From Wocania arenilitoris (GTDB lineage Bacteria; Bacteroidota; Bacteroidia; Flavobacteriales; Flavobacteriaceae): a stretch of 64,000 nucleotides of DNA. The DNA lies in the NCBI RefSeq assembly GCF_021728535.1, contig NZ_JAKKDU010000011.1, positions 84,121 through 148,120 on the forward strand, given 5' to 3'. The notes below the pieces were generated by a model that was not told where the DNA came from, did not search any database, and worked only from the letters and a program-made list of their open reading frames with translations. Positions within the stretch are counted from its first letter, which is position 1; every line of letters starts with the position of its first letter. Positions 1 to 8,696 of the stretch are shown here, piece after piece. Position numbers and translations under genes: made by a program.

Positions 1-532
1 AAGTGATACCTTGGCAAAACAAGGTAAGACGCCTCAAATATGGTATGAGTTAGATGTGCCATTTTATCCAAAAGCCAGTACCATGTATACATGGCGTGGT
101 GGTTTAACTCCAAAAACTATTGAAAAATCTAGAGAAATGGGCTATGAATTAATATGCTCCCCAGCAGAACATGCCTATTTTGATTATCCACAAGGTAAAG
201 GAGAAGAAACTTGTGATTGGATGAACTATTTGCCATTAGAGCAAGTGTATAAACTTGACCCAGGGTATGGATTGCCAGAAAAGGAGCAAGCCCATATAAT
301 TGGTGTTGAAGCAACTATTTGGGGCGAATATGTTAAAGATATAGATAGAGCATTTTATATGACCTTCCCAAGAGCTATGGCTTTAGTTGAAGCGGGATGG
401 ACAGAAATGGAAAATAGAGAATGGAATAGTTTTAAGTCAAGGCTTAGAAGCAATTTACAGATATTAGAACGGAAAGGTATAAATTTTAGAGAACCGAAGG
501 AGTTGGCACAAGACGAATTTTATTTACAATAA
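1..532 (+). CDS. GH20 beta-N-acetylhexosaminidase, C-terminal part (5' end outside window)
   Basis: The reading frame is already open at the left edge, so only about the last 176 residues are present. The visible part matches the end of the GH20 TIM barrel: YTWRGG near the start, a C-terminal segment with IGVEATIWGEYV, then FPRAMALVEAGWT, which is the typical GH20 ending where an aromatic residue closes the sugar-binding pocket. The catalytic Asp-Glu pair would lie upstream of the window and cannot be checked. GH20 enzymes remove terminal GlcNAc or GalNAc from glycans, usually in the periplasm or at the surface in Bacteroidota. Its downstream neighbours are degraded inositol genes and a fucosidase, which fits a glycoconjugate-degrading region. 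The family call is firm; the exact substrate is unknown. Confidence 0.88.
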   Translation, partial: SDTLAKQGKTPQIWYELDVPFYPKASTMYTWRGGLTPKTIEKSREMGYELICSPAEHAYFDYPQGKGEETCDWMNYLPLEQVYKLDPGYGLPEKEQAHIIGVEATIWGEYVKDIDRAFYMTFPRAMALVEAGWTEMENREWNSFKSRLRSNLQILERKGINFREPKELAQDEFYLQ

Positions 533-866
533 CTATTAGGCAAAAATTCATGAATAATGATAATGATTTGCCATACAGGTTGAAAAAGTTATTTAAGTAC
601 GGTCTGCTGTGTTAAATTGCCTAAAGTCAAAGTATTGAGTTTGATAAACCTTGTTTAGAGTCGATATTATTGGATATAAAATTATGGATGAGTTATAAGC
701 AATGAGAGTTTGAAGTTAAGGAAGTAATAGCTCTATAGCAAATTTATTTATATTAAATCACAGCCCTCCGAAATCTTGCCGGGTGCACGACAAATTTCCC
801 TTTTAAGCAGCATTTTGACATAATTCAATGATTCTATTCCAATTACCACTTTTGTGAACCACTCTT
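533..866. other. Intergenic stretch with no convincing gene, ending at a truncated gene
   Basis: No long open frame or RNA gene is visible. From about 760 to 866 the bases are richer in G+C than the preceding DNA and abut the point where the symporter pseudogene loses its 5' half. A short minus-strand frame (about 805-880) reads as a 24-residue peptide beginning [14 protein letters not shown] that I do not recognise. This part may be the edge of a vanished mobile element, but no terminal repeat was found. Confidence 0.4.
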
Positions 867-1949
867 AATTGTGCCATTTTTGGAGGCTTAAAAATGGTTG
901 CATATACAGATACTATTAATGGATTTGGATTAGTTATTGCAGGTCTTTTAGTTCCGGTGTTCGCATTAATAAGCATTGGATATGGAAACCCTATAGAAGG
1001 AATAAAATTGGTTTTTGAAAATAGTCCGGAAAAATTTAATATGATTAGCAGGGAAACTGGCATCGGGGAAGGAGCACGTAATGCTATATTGCCCTTTGAA
1101 GTTTTGTTTATGGGGCTTATGATTAATCAAATTTATTTCTGGACGATGCACCAGTCCATTATTCAGCGTGTACTTGGAGCTGTTAATTTAAAAGAGGTAC
1201 AAAAAGGATTGCTTTATACGGGTCTGTTAAAAATATTAGTCCCTCTAATTATTGTTTTTTCTGGTATTATAGGGTTTTATTATTTTGGTGAAAGTTTGTA
1301 TGATAATCCAGATAGTGTTTACCCTTTATTGGTTAAAAAAGTACTTCCGTTATGGTTAACAGGTTTTTTTGTAGCCGTTATGATGGGAGCCATTTTAAGT
1401 ACGTTTAATAGTGCTTTAAATAGTGCAGCCACAGTATTTAGTCTAGGTATTTATAAATGATATATTCATAAAACTGCAAGTGGGAAAAGTTTGGTTAACA
1501 TAGAAAAATTAACATTTACATTTTTTGCTATTTTTGCGATAAGCATTGCTTCTTTTGTTGCTAATGCTCCAGAAGGGTTGTATCAATTATTACAGTAATT
1601 AAACGGTATATTTTTTATACCTATTGCCAGTGTAATTATTGCTGGTTTTTTGTTTCCCAGAGTTTTGTCTAGCGGTGTTAAAATTGGTTTACTTTTCGGG
1701 TTAATGTTTTATGTGATAATGTATTATATTGTTGAAATAAACCTTTATTTCGTTTATATTTGGGGTATTGAATTTGTTTTCAATATAGTAATCATGTATT
1801 TAGTGTTGGTATTGTTCAAAAAAGATAAAAAATTTGAAATCGTTGATGAATGCGTTTTAGATTTAAAACCTTGGGAATATGTTAAACCATTTAGTTTGAT
1901 ATTAGTAGTTTTTACAATTGTTTTATACATAATTTTTGGAAATATTTAA
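867..1949 (+). pseudogene. Sodium:solute symporter (SSS family), 5'-truncated and interrupted by two stops
   Basis: The frame from about 867 to 1949 aligns along its whole length with the C-terminal two thirds of the intact SSS symporter at 23238-24815, starting at the shared AIFGGLK motif and sharing [20 protein letters not shown] and NGIFFIPIAS. It is broken by TGA at 1458-1460 (where the intact paralogue has Arg) and TAA at 1596-1598 (where it has Gln). No frameshift is needed. Both stops can arise from single C-to-T changes (CGA to TGA, CAA to TAA). The N-terminal half, including the first Na+-site helices, is missing, so transport activity is not expected. The gene stands 2 bp before the myo-inositol oxygenase frame, which suggests an ancestral inositol uptake and oxidation pair. 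Confidence 0.88.
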
Positions 1950-1951
1950 TT

Positions 1952-2764
1952 ATGGGAGAAAAAACCTTTAGAAATTATACAGTTCCAGATGTATCTGAAG
2001 TTGTAAAAGAACATTATCGAAAAATGTGAAAAAATCAAACATTTGATTATGCTAATCGTATGCATAAAAAATATTTGACCTTCGATAAACCTTTAGATTT
2101 ATGGGAAGCCATACGCAGATTAAATGAGCTTGTAGATGTAAGTGATCCCGATTTAGATTTACCGAATGTTCAGCATCTCATACAGAGTGCCGAGGCAATA
2201 CGTGCAGATGGTCGTCCAGATTGGATGCAATTAACAGGGTTAATTCATGATCTTGGCAAAGTAATGTTTCTATGGGGAAATGATGAATATGGAACAAGTC
2301 AAGCAGAGCAATGAGGTATGGTAGGAGATATTTTTGTTGTAGGCTGTGCCCTTCCAGATTCTTGTGTTTATCCAGAGTTTAATATGTTAAACTCTGATAT
2401 GAGTGATTTGCGTTATAACACTAGCACAGGGATTTATGAAAAGGGATGCGGATTGGATAACTTAATGATGGCATGGGGACATGATGAGTACCTCTACCAG
2501 GTACTTAAAAACCACAAAGAAAATAAGCTTCCTAAAGAGGCAATGGTTATGATTCGCTATCACTCATTTTATCCATGGCATACTGGTGGAAGTTATAGAG
2601 AATTAATGACAGAAACAGACGTAGAATACTTAAAAATCATTAAAGACTTTAATAAGTATGATCTGTACACCAAAAGCCCTAAAACATATAGTTTGGAAAG
2701 TGTTATTGATTATTACAAACCAATTGCAGAAAAATATCTAGGCAAAGGCCCTATTTACTGGTAA
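1952..2764 (+). pseudogene. miox: Myo-inositol oxygenase (MIOX) with two in-frame stop codons
   Basis: Read through its stops, this 270-residue frame matches the MIOX family (about 285 residues in animals) from end to end. MIOX is a di-iron enzyme that cleaves myo-inositol with O2 to D-glucuronate. The HD-type iron ligand motifs are visible: GLIHDLGKV, SWGHDEY-like AWGHDEYLYQV, and IRYHSFYPWHTGG, followed by FNKYDLYTKSP. TGA at 2027-2029 sits in the segment KM-stop-KNQTFDYA, where Arg is likely (CGA to TGA). TGA at 2312-2314 replaces the family-conserved Trp of the QW-VVGD motif (TGG to TGA). All other sequence is in one frame, so decay looks recent. Readthrough cannot be excluded from sequence but is not favoured, because the symporter upstream is also truncated. 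Confidence 0.88.
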
Positions 2765-2782
2765 ATCAAAAAAGTTATAAAA

Positions 2783-5014
2783 ATGAGCAGAATAGTTTTT
2801 AAATCAATAATTATCATTGTTACATTACTGGTTTCCTGTAAAAACAATGAAATAGTTCAAAATTCAATTGAAATACTTTCAGGCGACAGTCAAGAAGATA
2901 TTATACAAAAGTCCGTATTGGTAGTGCCTAAAGAAAATCAATATGCCTGGCAGCAATTAGAGTTTATTGCTTTTGTGCACTTTGGCCCAAATACCTTTAC
3001 AGGTGTAGAGTGGGGTAGCGGTAAAGAGGATCCTAATGTTTTTCAACCAACTGAATTTAATCCCAAACAATGGGTGGATGTGATGAAAGACGCTGGCATG
3101 AAAATGGTAATGTTAACGGCTAAGCATCACGATGGTTTTTGTTTATGGCCCACTTCAACAACACCACATTCTGTAAAAAGCACTTCGTGGAAAGATGGAA
3201 AAGGGGATGTTTTTGGAGACCTTGTTAAAGCAGCAAGGAATGAAGGATTAAAAGTAGGTGTTTATTTATCCCCTGCAGATTTGAGTGAAATAGAACGTAA
3301 GGGAGGTACCTATGGTAACCATTCTAAACCCAAAAGTATTATTATTCCTTCTGACAAAACATTAAAGGATGCGGCAAGTCAAACATTTGAATATATTGTT
3401 GATGATTATAATGCTCTTTTTTTAAATCAGTTGTATGAATTATTAACTCAATATGGTGACATTGTGGAAGTATGGTTTGATGGAGCAAATCCAAAACCAG
3501 GTTTAGGTCAGGAATATGATAGAAAGACATGGTACGACCTAATAAAAAAATTACAGCCTAATGCTACAATTGCTGTAAAAGGTGCAGATGTTAGATGGTG
3601 TGGAAATGAAGCGGGCAAAACAAGATCAAGTGAATGGAGTGTAGTTCCCTTACCAGTTCATCCAGATAATTATGATTGGCCAGATATGACAGATGATGAT
3701 TTAGGTAGTCGTGAAAAAATTAAAGATGCTGAATACTTATATTGGTATCCGGCTGAAACAAACACTTCTATAAGGATGGGGTGGTTTTATAGGGATGATG
3801 AGCAATATGTTAAAACGGTTGAAACCCTAGTAGATAATTGGTACCGATCTGTAGGTGGTAATACCGTTTTTTTATTAAATATTACACCAGACCGAAGAGG
3901 CTTAATACCTGAAAAGGATGCCTTACGATTACAAAGTATGGGTAAAATTATTAAAGAAGCTTTTGCCTATAATTTATCAAAAAATGCTAGTGTTAAAGCA
4001 TCATCCATAGATTACAATTATTTGCCAGAAAACGCAATTGATGGAAACATGGAATCGGCGTGGAAGGCAATGGATGGACAAGAACAAGCTGAATTGGAAC
4101 TTACTTTGATGGAAGAAAAAGAAGTCAACAGAATTGTTTTACAAGAATGTATAAAAACATTGGGGCAAAGAATAGAAAAATTTACTATAGAAGCTAAAAT
4201 AGATGAAGAATGGAAAGAGATTGTTAATGGAACAACTATTGGATATAAAAATATAAGTAGGTTTAAGACTATTAAAACAAATAAATTAAAATTGAAAATA
4301 TTAGCATCTCGAGTTAGTCCTGCAATTGCTGCTTTCGAAATTTATAATGCCCCTGAAATGTTAACTAACCCTATTATTGTAAGAAATAAAGAGGGCTTGG
4401 TAACGATTAGTTGTAAATCTTTCGACCCAGTGATTTATTATACAACTGATGGCTCTCAGCCTGACCAAAATTCAATACTATATACAAAGCCATTTTTAAT
4501 GGACCAGGGAGGTCTTGTTAAGGCAGTTTCGTATGTAAATGAAGGGAATAATAAAAGTGAAACTATAGAAGCTAGATTGGGTGTTTGTCCTGCGAAGTGG
4601 CAAGTTTTATCATTTAGTGCTGAACAAAAGCTTCATGAAGCTGTTTTGGCAATTGATGGAGATCCTCAAACTTATTGGCATACACAATGGGGTGATAACC
4701 CTCCTCAAAATCCACATGATATAATTGTTGGTTTAGGTGAAGAATTAGATTTAACTGGTTTTACATACTTGCCAAGAAATGATGGTTTGGGGGGTATTTG
4801 TAAAAGCTATGTTTTTGAAGTTAGTATGGATGGTAAAAACTGGGAAATTGCTAAAAAAGGTGAGTTTGGTAATATAAAAAACAATCCCATAAACCAAATG
4901 ATGTTTTTCAGCAAGATATATAAAGCAAAATACATACGTTTTACCAGTTTAGACAATATTAACGGTGATGCATACCTATCTATGGCAGAATTGGGTGTTT
5001 TAACAAATAACTAG
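2783..5014 (+). CDS. GH29 alpha-L-fucosidase lipoprotein with CHB_HEX and two F5/8C-like domains
   Basis: The 743-residue product begins with a hydrophobic leader ending in a lipobox (LLVSC, Cys19), so it is probably an outer-membrane or periplasmic lipoprotein. Residues about 50-385 are a GH29 barrel with the HHDGF motif near residue 115 and the nucleophile motif EVWFDGA, with Asp near residue 233. Residues about 395-520 look like a discoidin (F5/8 type C) domain, 530-600 like the CHB_HEX C-terminal Ig-like domain (IYYTTDGSQP), and 610-743 like a second discoidin domain. The accessory domains would bind glycan. The reaction is hydrolysis of terminal alpha-L-fucose. It follows the MIOX pseudogene by 18 bp and precedes the IS630 element. 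The family is clear; linkage specificity is not readable. Confidence 0.93.
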   Translation: MSRIVFKSIIIIVTLLVSCKNNEIVQNSIEILSGDSQEDIIQKSVLVVPKENQYAWQQLEFIAFVHFGPNTFTGVEWGSGKEDPNVFQPTEFNPKQWVDVMKDAGMKMVMLTAKHHDGFCLWPTSTTPHSVKSTSWKDGKGDVFGDLVKAARNEGLKVGVYLSPADLSEIERKGGTYGNHSKPKSIIIPSDKTLKDAASQTFEYIVDDYNALFLNQLYELLTQYGDIVEVWFDGANPKPGLGQEYDRKTWYDLIKKLQPNATIAVKGADVRWCGNEAGKTRSSEWSVVPLPVHPDNYDWPDMTDDDLGSREKIKDAEYLYWYPAETNTSIRMGWFYRDDEQYVKTVETLVDNWYRSVGGNTVFLLNITPDRRGLIPEKDALRLQSMGKIIKEAFAYNLSKNASVKASSIDYNYLPENAIDGNMESAWKAMDGQEQAELELTLMEEKEVNRIVLQECIKTLGQRIEKFTIEAKIDEEWKEIVNGTTIGYKNISRFKTIKTNKLKLKILASRVSPAIAAFEIYNAPEMLTNPIIVRNKEGLVTISCKSFDPVIYYTTDGSQPDQNSILYTKPFLMDQGGLVKAVSYVNEGNNKSETIEARLGVCPAKWQVLSFSAEQKLHEAVLAIDGDPQTYWHTQWGDNPPQNPHDIIVGLGEELDLTGFTYLPRNDGLGGICKSYVFEVSMDGKNWEIAKKGEFGNIKNNPINQMMFFSKIYKAKYIRFTSLDNINGDAYLSMAELGVLTNN

Positions 5015-5141
5015 TTTAATTTCTAATTCGGGGAATAGGAGAAAATCCCTCGCCTTAAGACGAAGACTTTAGTTTGACAATTTTTATATTTGTGAGATGC
5101 AACATTATTGGAGAACATCTCATACGGTCTATGATATCAAA

Positions 5142-5160
5142 TATAGCCAAATCATTATAA
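5142..5160 (+). repeat. Left terminal inverted repeat of the IS630 element
   Basis: The sequence tatagccaaatcattataa matches the reverse complement of the right end (6023-6041) at 16 of 19 positions. It begins with TA, consistent with TA target use. Confidence 0.6.
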
Positions 5161-5189
5161 TTTGTCATATAATTTTCGTATATTGTGTT

Positions 5190-6018
5190 ATGGCATATTC
5201 ATTAGATTTCAGACGACAAGTATTCAAAGTAAAACAGAAAGATCAACTAACTTTTCAAGAATTAAGTGATAGGTTTGGTATTCCAATAAGAACAATCTTT
5301 AGGTGGCAACAACGCATAGAGCCAAAAAATAAGCGTAATAAGCCTTCTACAAAGATTGATATGGAAGCTTTAAGAAAAGATGTTCAGGATTACCCGGATC
5401 GTTATCAATATGAGCGAGCAAAAGTTTTTGGTGTTAGCCAAAGTGCTATTTTTTATGCATTACAAAGATTAAACATCAGCTATAAAAAAAACGCTATTTC
5501 ATCCTAAAGTAGATTGGCTATCTAGACTTATATTTCAACTCAAAATATTTCATTATGAGTTTGTTGAAAAACGACCTATTGTTTATGTCGATGAAAGTGG
5601 ATTTGCTGTTGATGCACCAAGAAACTATGGCTATAGCTCGAAAGGGTTAAGATGTTACGCAAAGAAAGATTGGCATGCAAGAGGTAGGGTAAATGCTATT
5701 GGAGCAATAGTAGATTTTAAGTTGTTCAATGTCTGTTTATTCGACACCTATGTTAATTCTGATGTGTTTTATGCATGGCTTACACAAGAGCTGCTACCAT
5801 CCACACCTAAACAATCTGTCATTGTCCTAGACAATGCAACGTTCCATAAAAGAAATGATGCATCACAAGCAATACAGGAAGCTGGACATTTCTTAGAGTT
5901 CCTGCCCCCATATAGTCCAGATTTGAACCCTATTGAAAAGAAATGGGCACAAGCAAAAAGTATCAGACGAAAATACGAGTATAATACTGATGAACTTTTT
6001 TTATACACGGAATTATGA
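5190..6018 (+). pseudogene. IS630-family transposase in two frames (frameshift at an A8 run)
   Basis: The first frame (5190-5507, start MAYSLDFRRQVF) encodes an HTH domain of about 105 residues with the pattern LSDRFGIPIRTIFRWQQR. The second frame, joined within the A8 run at 5484-5491, encodes the DDE catalytic part: IVYVDESGF, SVIVLDNATFHK and LPPYSPDLNPIEKKW, which carry the acidic triad. Removing one A gives a continuous protein, so this is either programmed +1 slippage or an inactivating indel. A second change, T7 at 5996-6002 against T6 in the other copy, alters the C-terminus from the FYMLNNDVLF ending to a short FLYTEL tail. Two homopolymer differences in one copy make decay or sequencing error more likely than programmed frameshifting. 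The sensible start is the internal ATG at 5190, inside the element. Confidence 0.8.
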
Positions 6019-6022
6019 TGTT

Positions 6023-6041
6023 TTATATTGATTTAACTATA
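6023..6041 (-). repeat. Right terminal inverted repeat of the IS630 element
   Basis: On the minus strand it reads tatagttaaatcaatataa, pairing with 5142-5160. The same end, with small differences, closes the partial copy at 37031, which supports it as the true terminus. Confidence 0.62.
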
Positions 6042-6188
6042 CTTAATAAACATCCTCAATAAATTTCGATTTAATTTCAGTAGTAGACCTAATTTTGAAT
6101 TTATATTTTAATAAAAACAAATTAACAAAACGTTGTATAAAATGTGGGGTAATAAAAATGTTTTTTTAAACAAAATGCTACAATGATC

Positions 6189-8555
6189 TTATCTAAATGA
6201 TTTGTTTGGAGTATTTCCCATCTCTAATTTCAAGACTCCCCCTTTGGTCAAATCTCCGTGATTCATTTCTAGTTTTTTTAGTTTAATGCCGTTCCATTGC
6301 GCTTTTTGAATATATATATTGGTATCGCTATTGTCCGAGGCGATTATCTCAATAGTATTACCTTCATAATATGCACTATTTAAATGAATGGTAATCTTAT
6401 CAAAAATTGGACTTCCAATATCAACCTTTGGTATAATCTCTGCTCCAGATCGCATCTCAAAAAATCCCATTTTCATGATTACTGAGAGCGAACCCATTAG
6501 TCCTTGATCTTCGTCTCCGCTATATCCTAGTTTAGGACTTAAATCACCGAAAACAGTTTTTACAACTTCCCTCGACCAATACTGTGTAAGCCAAGGTTTA
6601 CCAATATGGTTAAAAACAAAAGCTGTTTCTATAGAAGGTTGATTTCCATAATTAATCGGTATTTTTCTATACGTATCATCCAACTCACTAGAATGGGATT
6701 TTCCTGAAGTAAAATCTAACTTCGCCGATGTTTCAAAAGATTCGTTTAATTTTACTGCCGCAGCATCATTACCTCCCATTAATGTAGCAAGTCCCTCAAT
6801 ATCCTGTGGAACGTACCAAGTCGATTGTGCCGAACTTGCCTCCACAAATCCTTGTTTTACTTCATAAGGATCAAAAGGTATTTGCCATTTTCCGTCGTGA
6901 TCTTTAGGTCTCATCCATTTCGTCTCGGAATCGAATACATTTTTCCAATTATTTGAGCGCTTCATAAAGACTTTATAATCTTCTTCTTTTCCTAATGCCT
7001 TAGCCATTTGTGCTAAACACCAATCTTGATAGGCATATTCTAAAGTCTGTCCTGCTCCTTCTTGATGTCCTGCATACTTTTTCCCTAAGGGATAAGGCAC
7101 ATAGCCTTTTTCTATATAATATTCTAATCCACCTCCTTTTATCGTGTTGTGTTCATACCCAGATTTCCCCATTGTACCCCCTGGTAAATGATTTTTCTTC
7201 ATGCCTTGATACACATTTTCAATATCATAGTTTCGAATACCTTTCATATAGGCCCCTACAATAAAAGGTGTAGCCGATGCTCCAGTCATCACATGCGTAT
7301 AATTTCCTCCCGATGGTCCACGAGGAATAAACTCACCATCTTCATACATAAGTAGCATTGAATTTATAAATTCTTCCGCCACTTCTGGATACACTAACTG
7401 CCATAAGGTTGTTATGGTCCATTGCGCTCCCCAAAATGAATCTGAATTGTAATGATTAAACTTTGGCTTTCCTTGTGCATTTAGAGGAATTTGCCTCGTT
7501 CTGGGAGCCTCTCCAGTCATATCACAGTATTGCCCGTTTGCATCACTTATTCTTCTTCTTCCTTGTAAAGATTTCCATAAGTCTGTATAAAAACGACGTT
7601 GTTGCTTCTCGGTATTTCCTTCAATTTCAATACGCCCTAATTTATTATTCCATTCCTTTCGTGAATCGGATACTACTTTATCAAAATCCCAATGATTCAA
7701 TTCGGTCTCCATATTCAGTTTTGCCTGTGCGGCACTTACGTAGGAGATACCTACTTTCATCAAAACAGGTTCTTTACTATCGTTCAGGGTCAAATAAACC
7801 CCTCCTTTTTCTCCATCAAAGGTATCGGCTTCTCCAAGAAGCTTTCCTTCTTTCCATGAATTCATGGTCTTAAATGCCTCTTTTAATTCAATATGAAAAT
7901 AAACATAAGTGTCTTTTGGTCTTCGAATGGTTTTAGCCATCAAAGCATACCCATTTATTTCTGTGTTGGAAATTTGGTCGACATGTCCATACTTTGTTGG
8001 GGAAGGTCCCAATACCGTTCCCAAATCTAATAAAATTGAGTTCTGATCATTTTTGTCGAAGGTGTATTTATGAAAACCTACCCGCGTGGTCGAAGTCAAT
8101 TCCACATTGATGCCGTAATCCTTTAACTTCACTTGATGGTATCCAGGGAAAACTTTTTCATCGTCATGTGAATAGACAGACTGGTAGTAATCTGGCCCCA
8201 AATGCCCCTTGAACTCACCTGTTGTTGGCATAACGGGAACGCCCGATAATTGCCAGGCATGAATATGGCTAAAAAATTTAATGGAGTCTTCCTTATAGCG
8301 ATATCCCGAATTCCAGGCCCCATTAATAGACATATCAGGGCTTAGGTTTACCATTCCGAAAGGCCGACTCGCCGATGAAAAATAAAACCAACGTGAATTG
8401 GCTGCATCCAAAAAGGGATACACCAGATCAACAAAATCCAATTGGTCATTGGATGCTTTCTGCTCATTTTGCTTTTTGTTAATGTCTTGGCAACTACAAA
8501 GCACCAATGATTGTACAAGTATAATTAATAATAAGCTCTTAATTCTCAATTTCAT
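6189..8555 (-). CDS. GH92 alpha-mannosidase lipoprotein
   Basis: I place the start at the ATG at 8555, because there the product begins with a clean leader (MKLRIKSLLLIILVQ...) ending in the lipobox LVLCSC; an upstream ATG at 8612 would add a hydrophilic 19-residue extension. The resulting protein of about 788 residues has the GH92 N-terminal beta-sandwich (YPFLDAANSRWF, SRPFGMVNLSPD) and the (alpha/alpha)6 catalytic domain. GH92 enzymes are calcium-dependent inverting exo-alpha-mannosidases. The C-terminal base motif, usually GNDDxGxMSAW, reads SGDEDQGLMGSLSV here: the acidic residues are kept but the neighbours differ from the second GH92 at 11427-13691. It is the last gene of the minus-strand run. 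Family call is strong; linkage is open. Confidence 0.93.
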   Translation of the reverse strand: MKLRIKSLLLIILVQSLVLCSCQDINKKQNEQKASNDQLDFVDLVYPFLDAANSRWFYFSSASRPFGMVNLSPDMSINGAWNSGYRYKEDSIKFFSHIHAWQLSGVPVMPTTGEFKGHLGPDYYQSVYSHDDEKVFPGYHQVKLKDYGINVELTSTTRVGFHKYTFDKNDQNSILLDLGTVLGPSPTKYGHVDQISNTEINGYALMAKTIRRPKDTYVYFHIELKEAFKTMNSWKEGKLLGEADTFDGEKGGVYLTLNDSKEPVLMKVGISYVSAAQAKLNMETELNHWDFDKVVSDSRKEWNNKLGRIEIEGNTEKQQRRFYTDLWKSLQGRRRISDANGQYCDMTGEAPRTRQIPLNAQGKPKFNHYNSDSFWGAQWTITTLWQLVYPEVAEEFINSMLLMYEDGEFIPRGPSGGNYTHVMTGASATPFIVGAYMKGIRNYDIENVYQGMKKNHLPGGTMGKSGYEHNTIKGGGLEYYIEKGYVPYPLGKKYAGHQEGAGQTLEYAYQDWCLAQMAKALGKEEDYKVFMKRSNNWKNVFDSETKWMRPKDHDGKWQIPFDPYEVKQGFVEASSAQSTWYVPQDIEGLATLMGGNDAAAVKLNESFETSAKLDFTSGKSHSSELDDTYRKIPINYGNQPSIETAFVFNHIGKPWLTQYWSREVVKTVFGDLSPKLGYSGDEDQGLMGSLSVIMKMGFFEMRSGAEIIPKVDIGSPIFDKITIHLNSAYYEGNTIEIIASDNSDTNIYIQKAQWNGIKLKKLEMNHGDLTKGGVLKLEMGNTPNKSFR

Positions 8556-8696
8556 ATCGCCTAAAATCAAAGTTATTTTTTTATTAATTGGTTTATTTAT
8601 TTTACCTAACAACCCTATCTAAATGGCTTATAAAGGTTACACTTAACTGGTATTGCATCTATATTTCTCCCTTTAAGTGCCATTTATAGAGTCATT

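Larger units (their letters stand above)
5142..6041 (+). mobile_element. IS630-family insertion sequence, about 900 bp
   Basis: The element is bounded by imperfect terminal inverted repeats: tatagccaaatcattataa at 5142-5160 and, read on the minus strand from 6041, tatagttaaatcaatataa. Both outer ends are TA, as expected for IS630/Tc1-mariner-type elements that target TA. It holds one transposase split into two frames. A second, 5'-truncated copy of the same element lies at 36660-37031; it differs by about eight bases over the roughly 320 bp I aligned by eye. Ends are my reading of the repeats and could be off by a few bases. Confidence 0.72.

Noticed and set aside
805..880. Minus-strand peptide [14 protein letters not shown] as a real small gene
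   Set aside because: It is only 24 residues, has no leader or neighbour context and overlaps the pseudogene edge.
867..2764. Alternative genetic code in which TGA is read as an amino acid
   Set aside because: One of the four stops is TAA, the symporter is also 5'-truncated, and no intact gene in the window contains an internal TGA. Pseudogene decay is simpler.
8556..8612. Upstream start for the first GH92
   Set aside because: The extension is hydrophilic and would bury the clean lipoprotein leader that begins at 8555.
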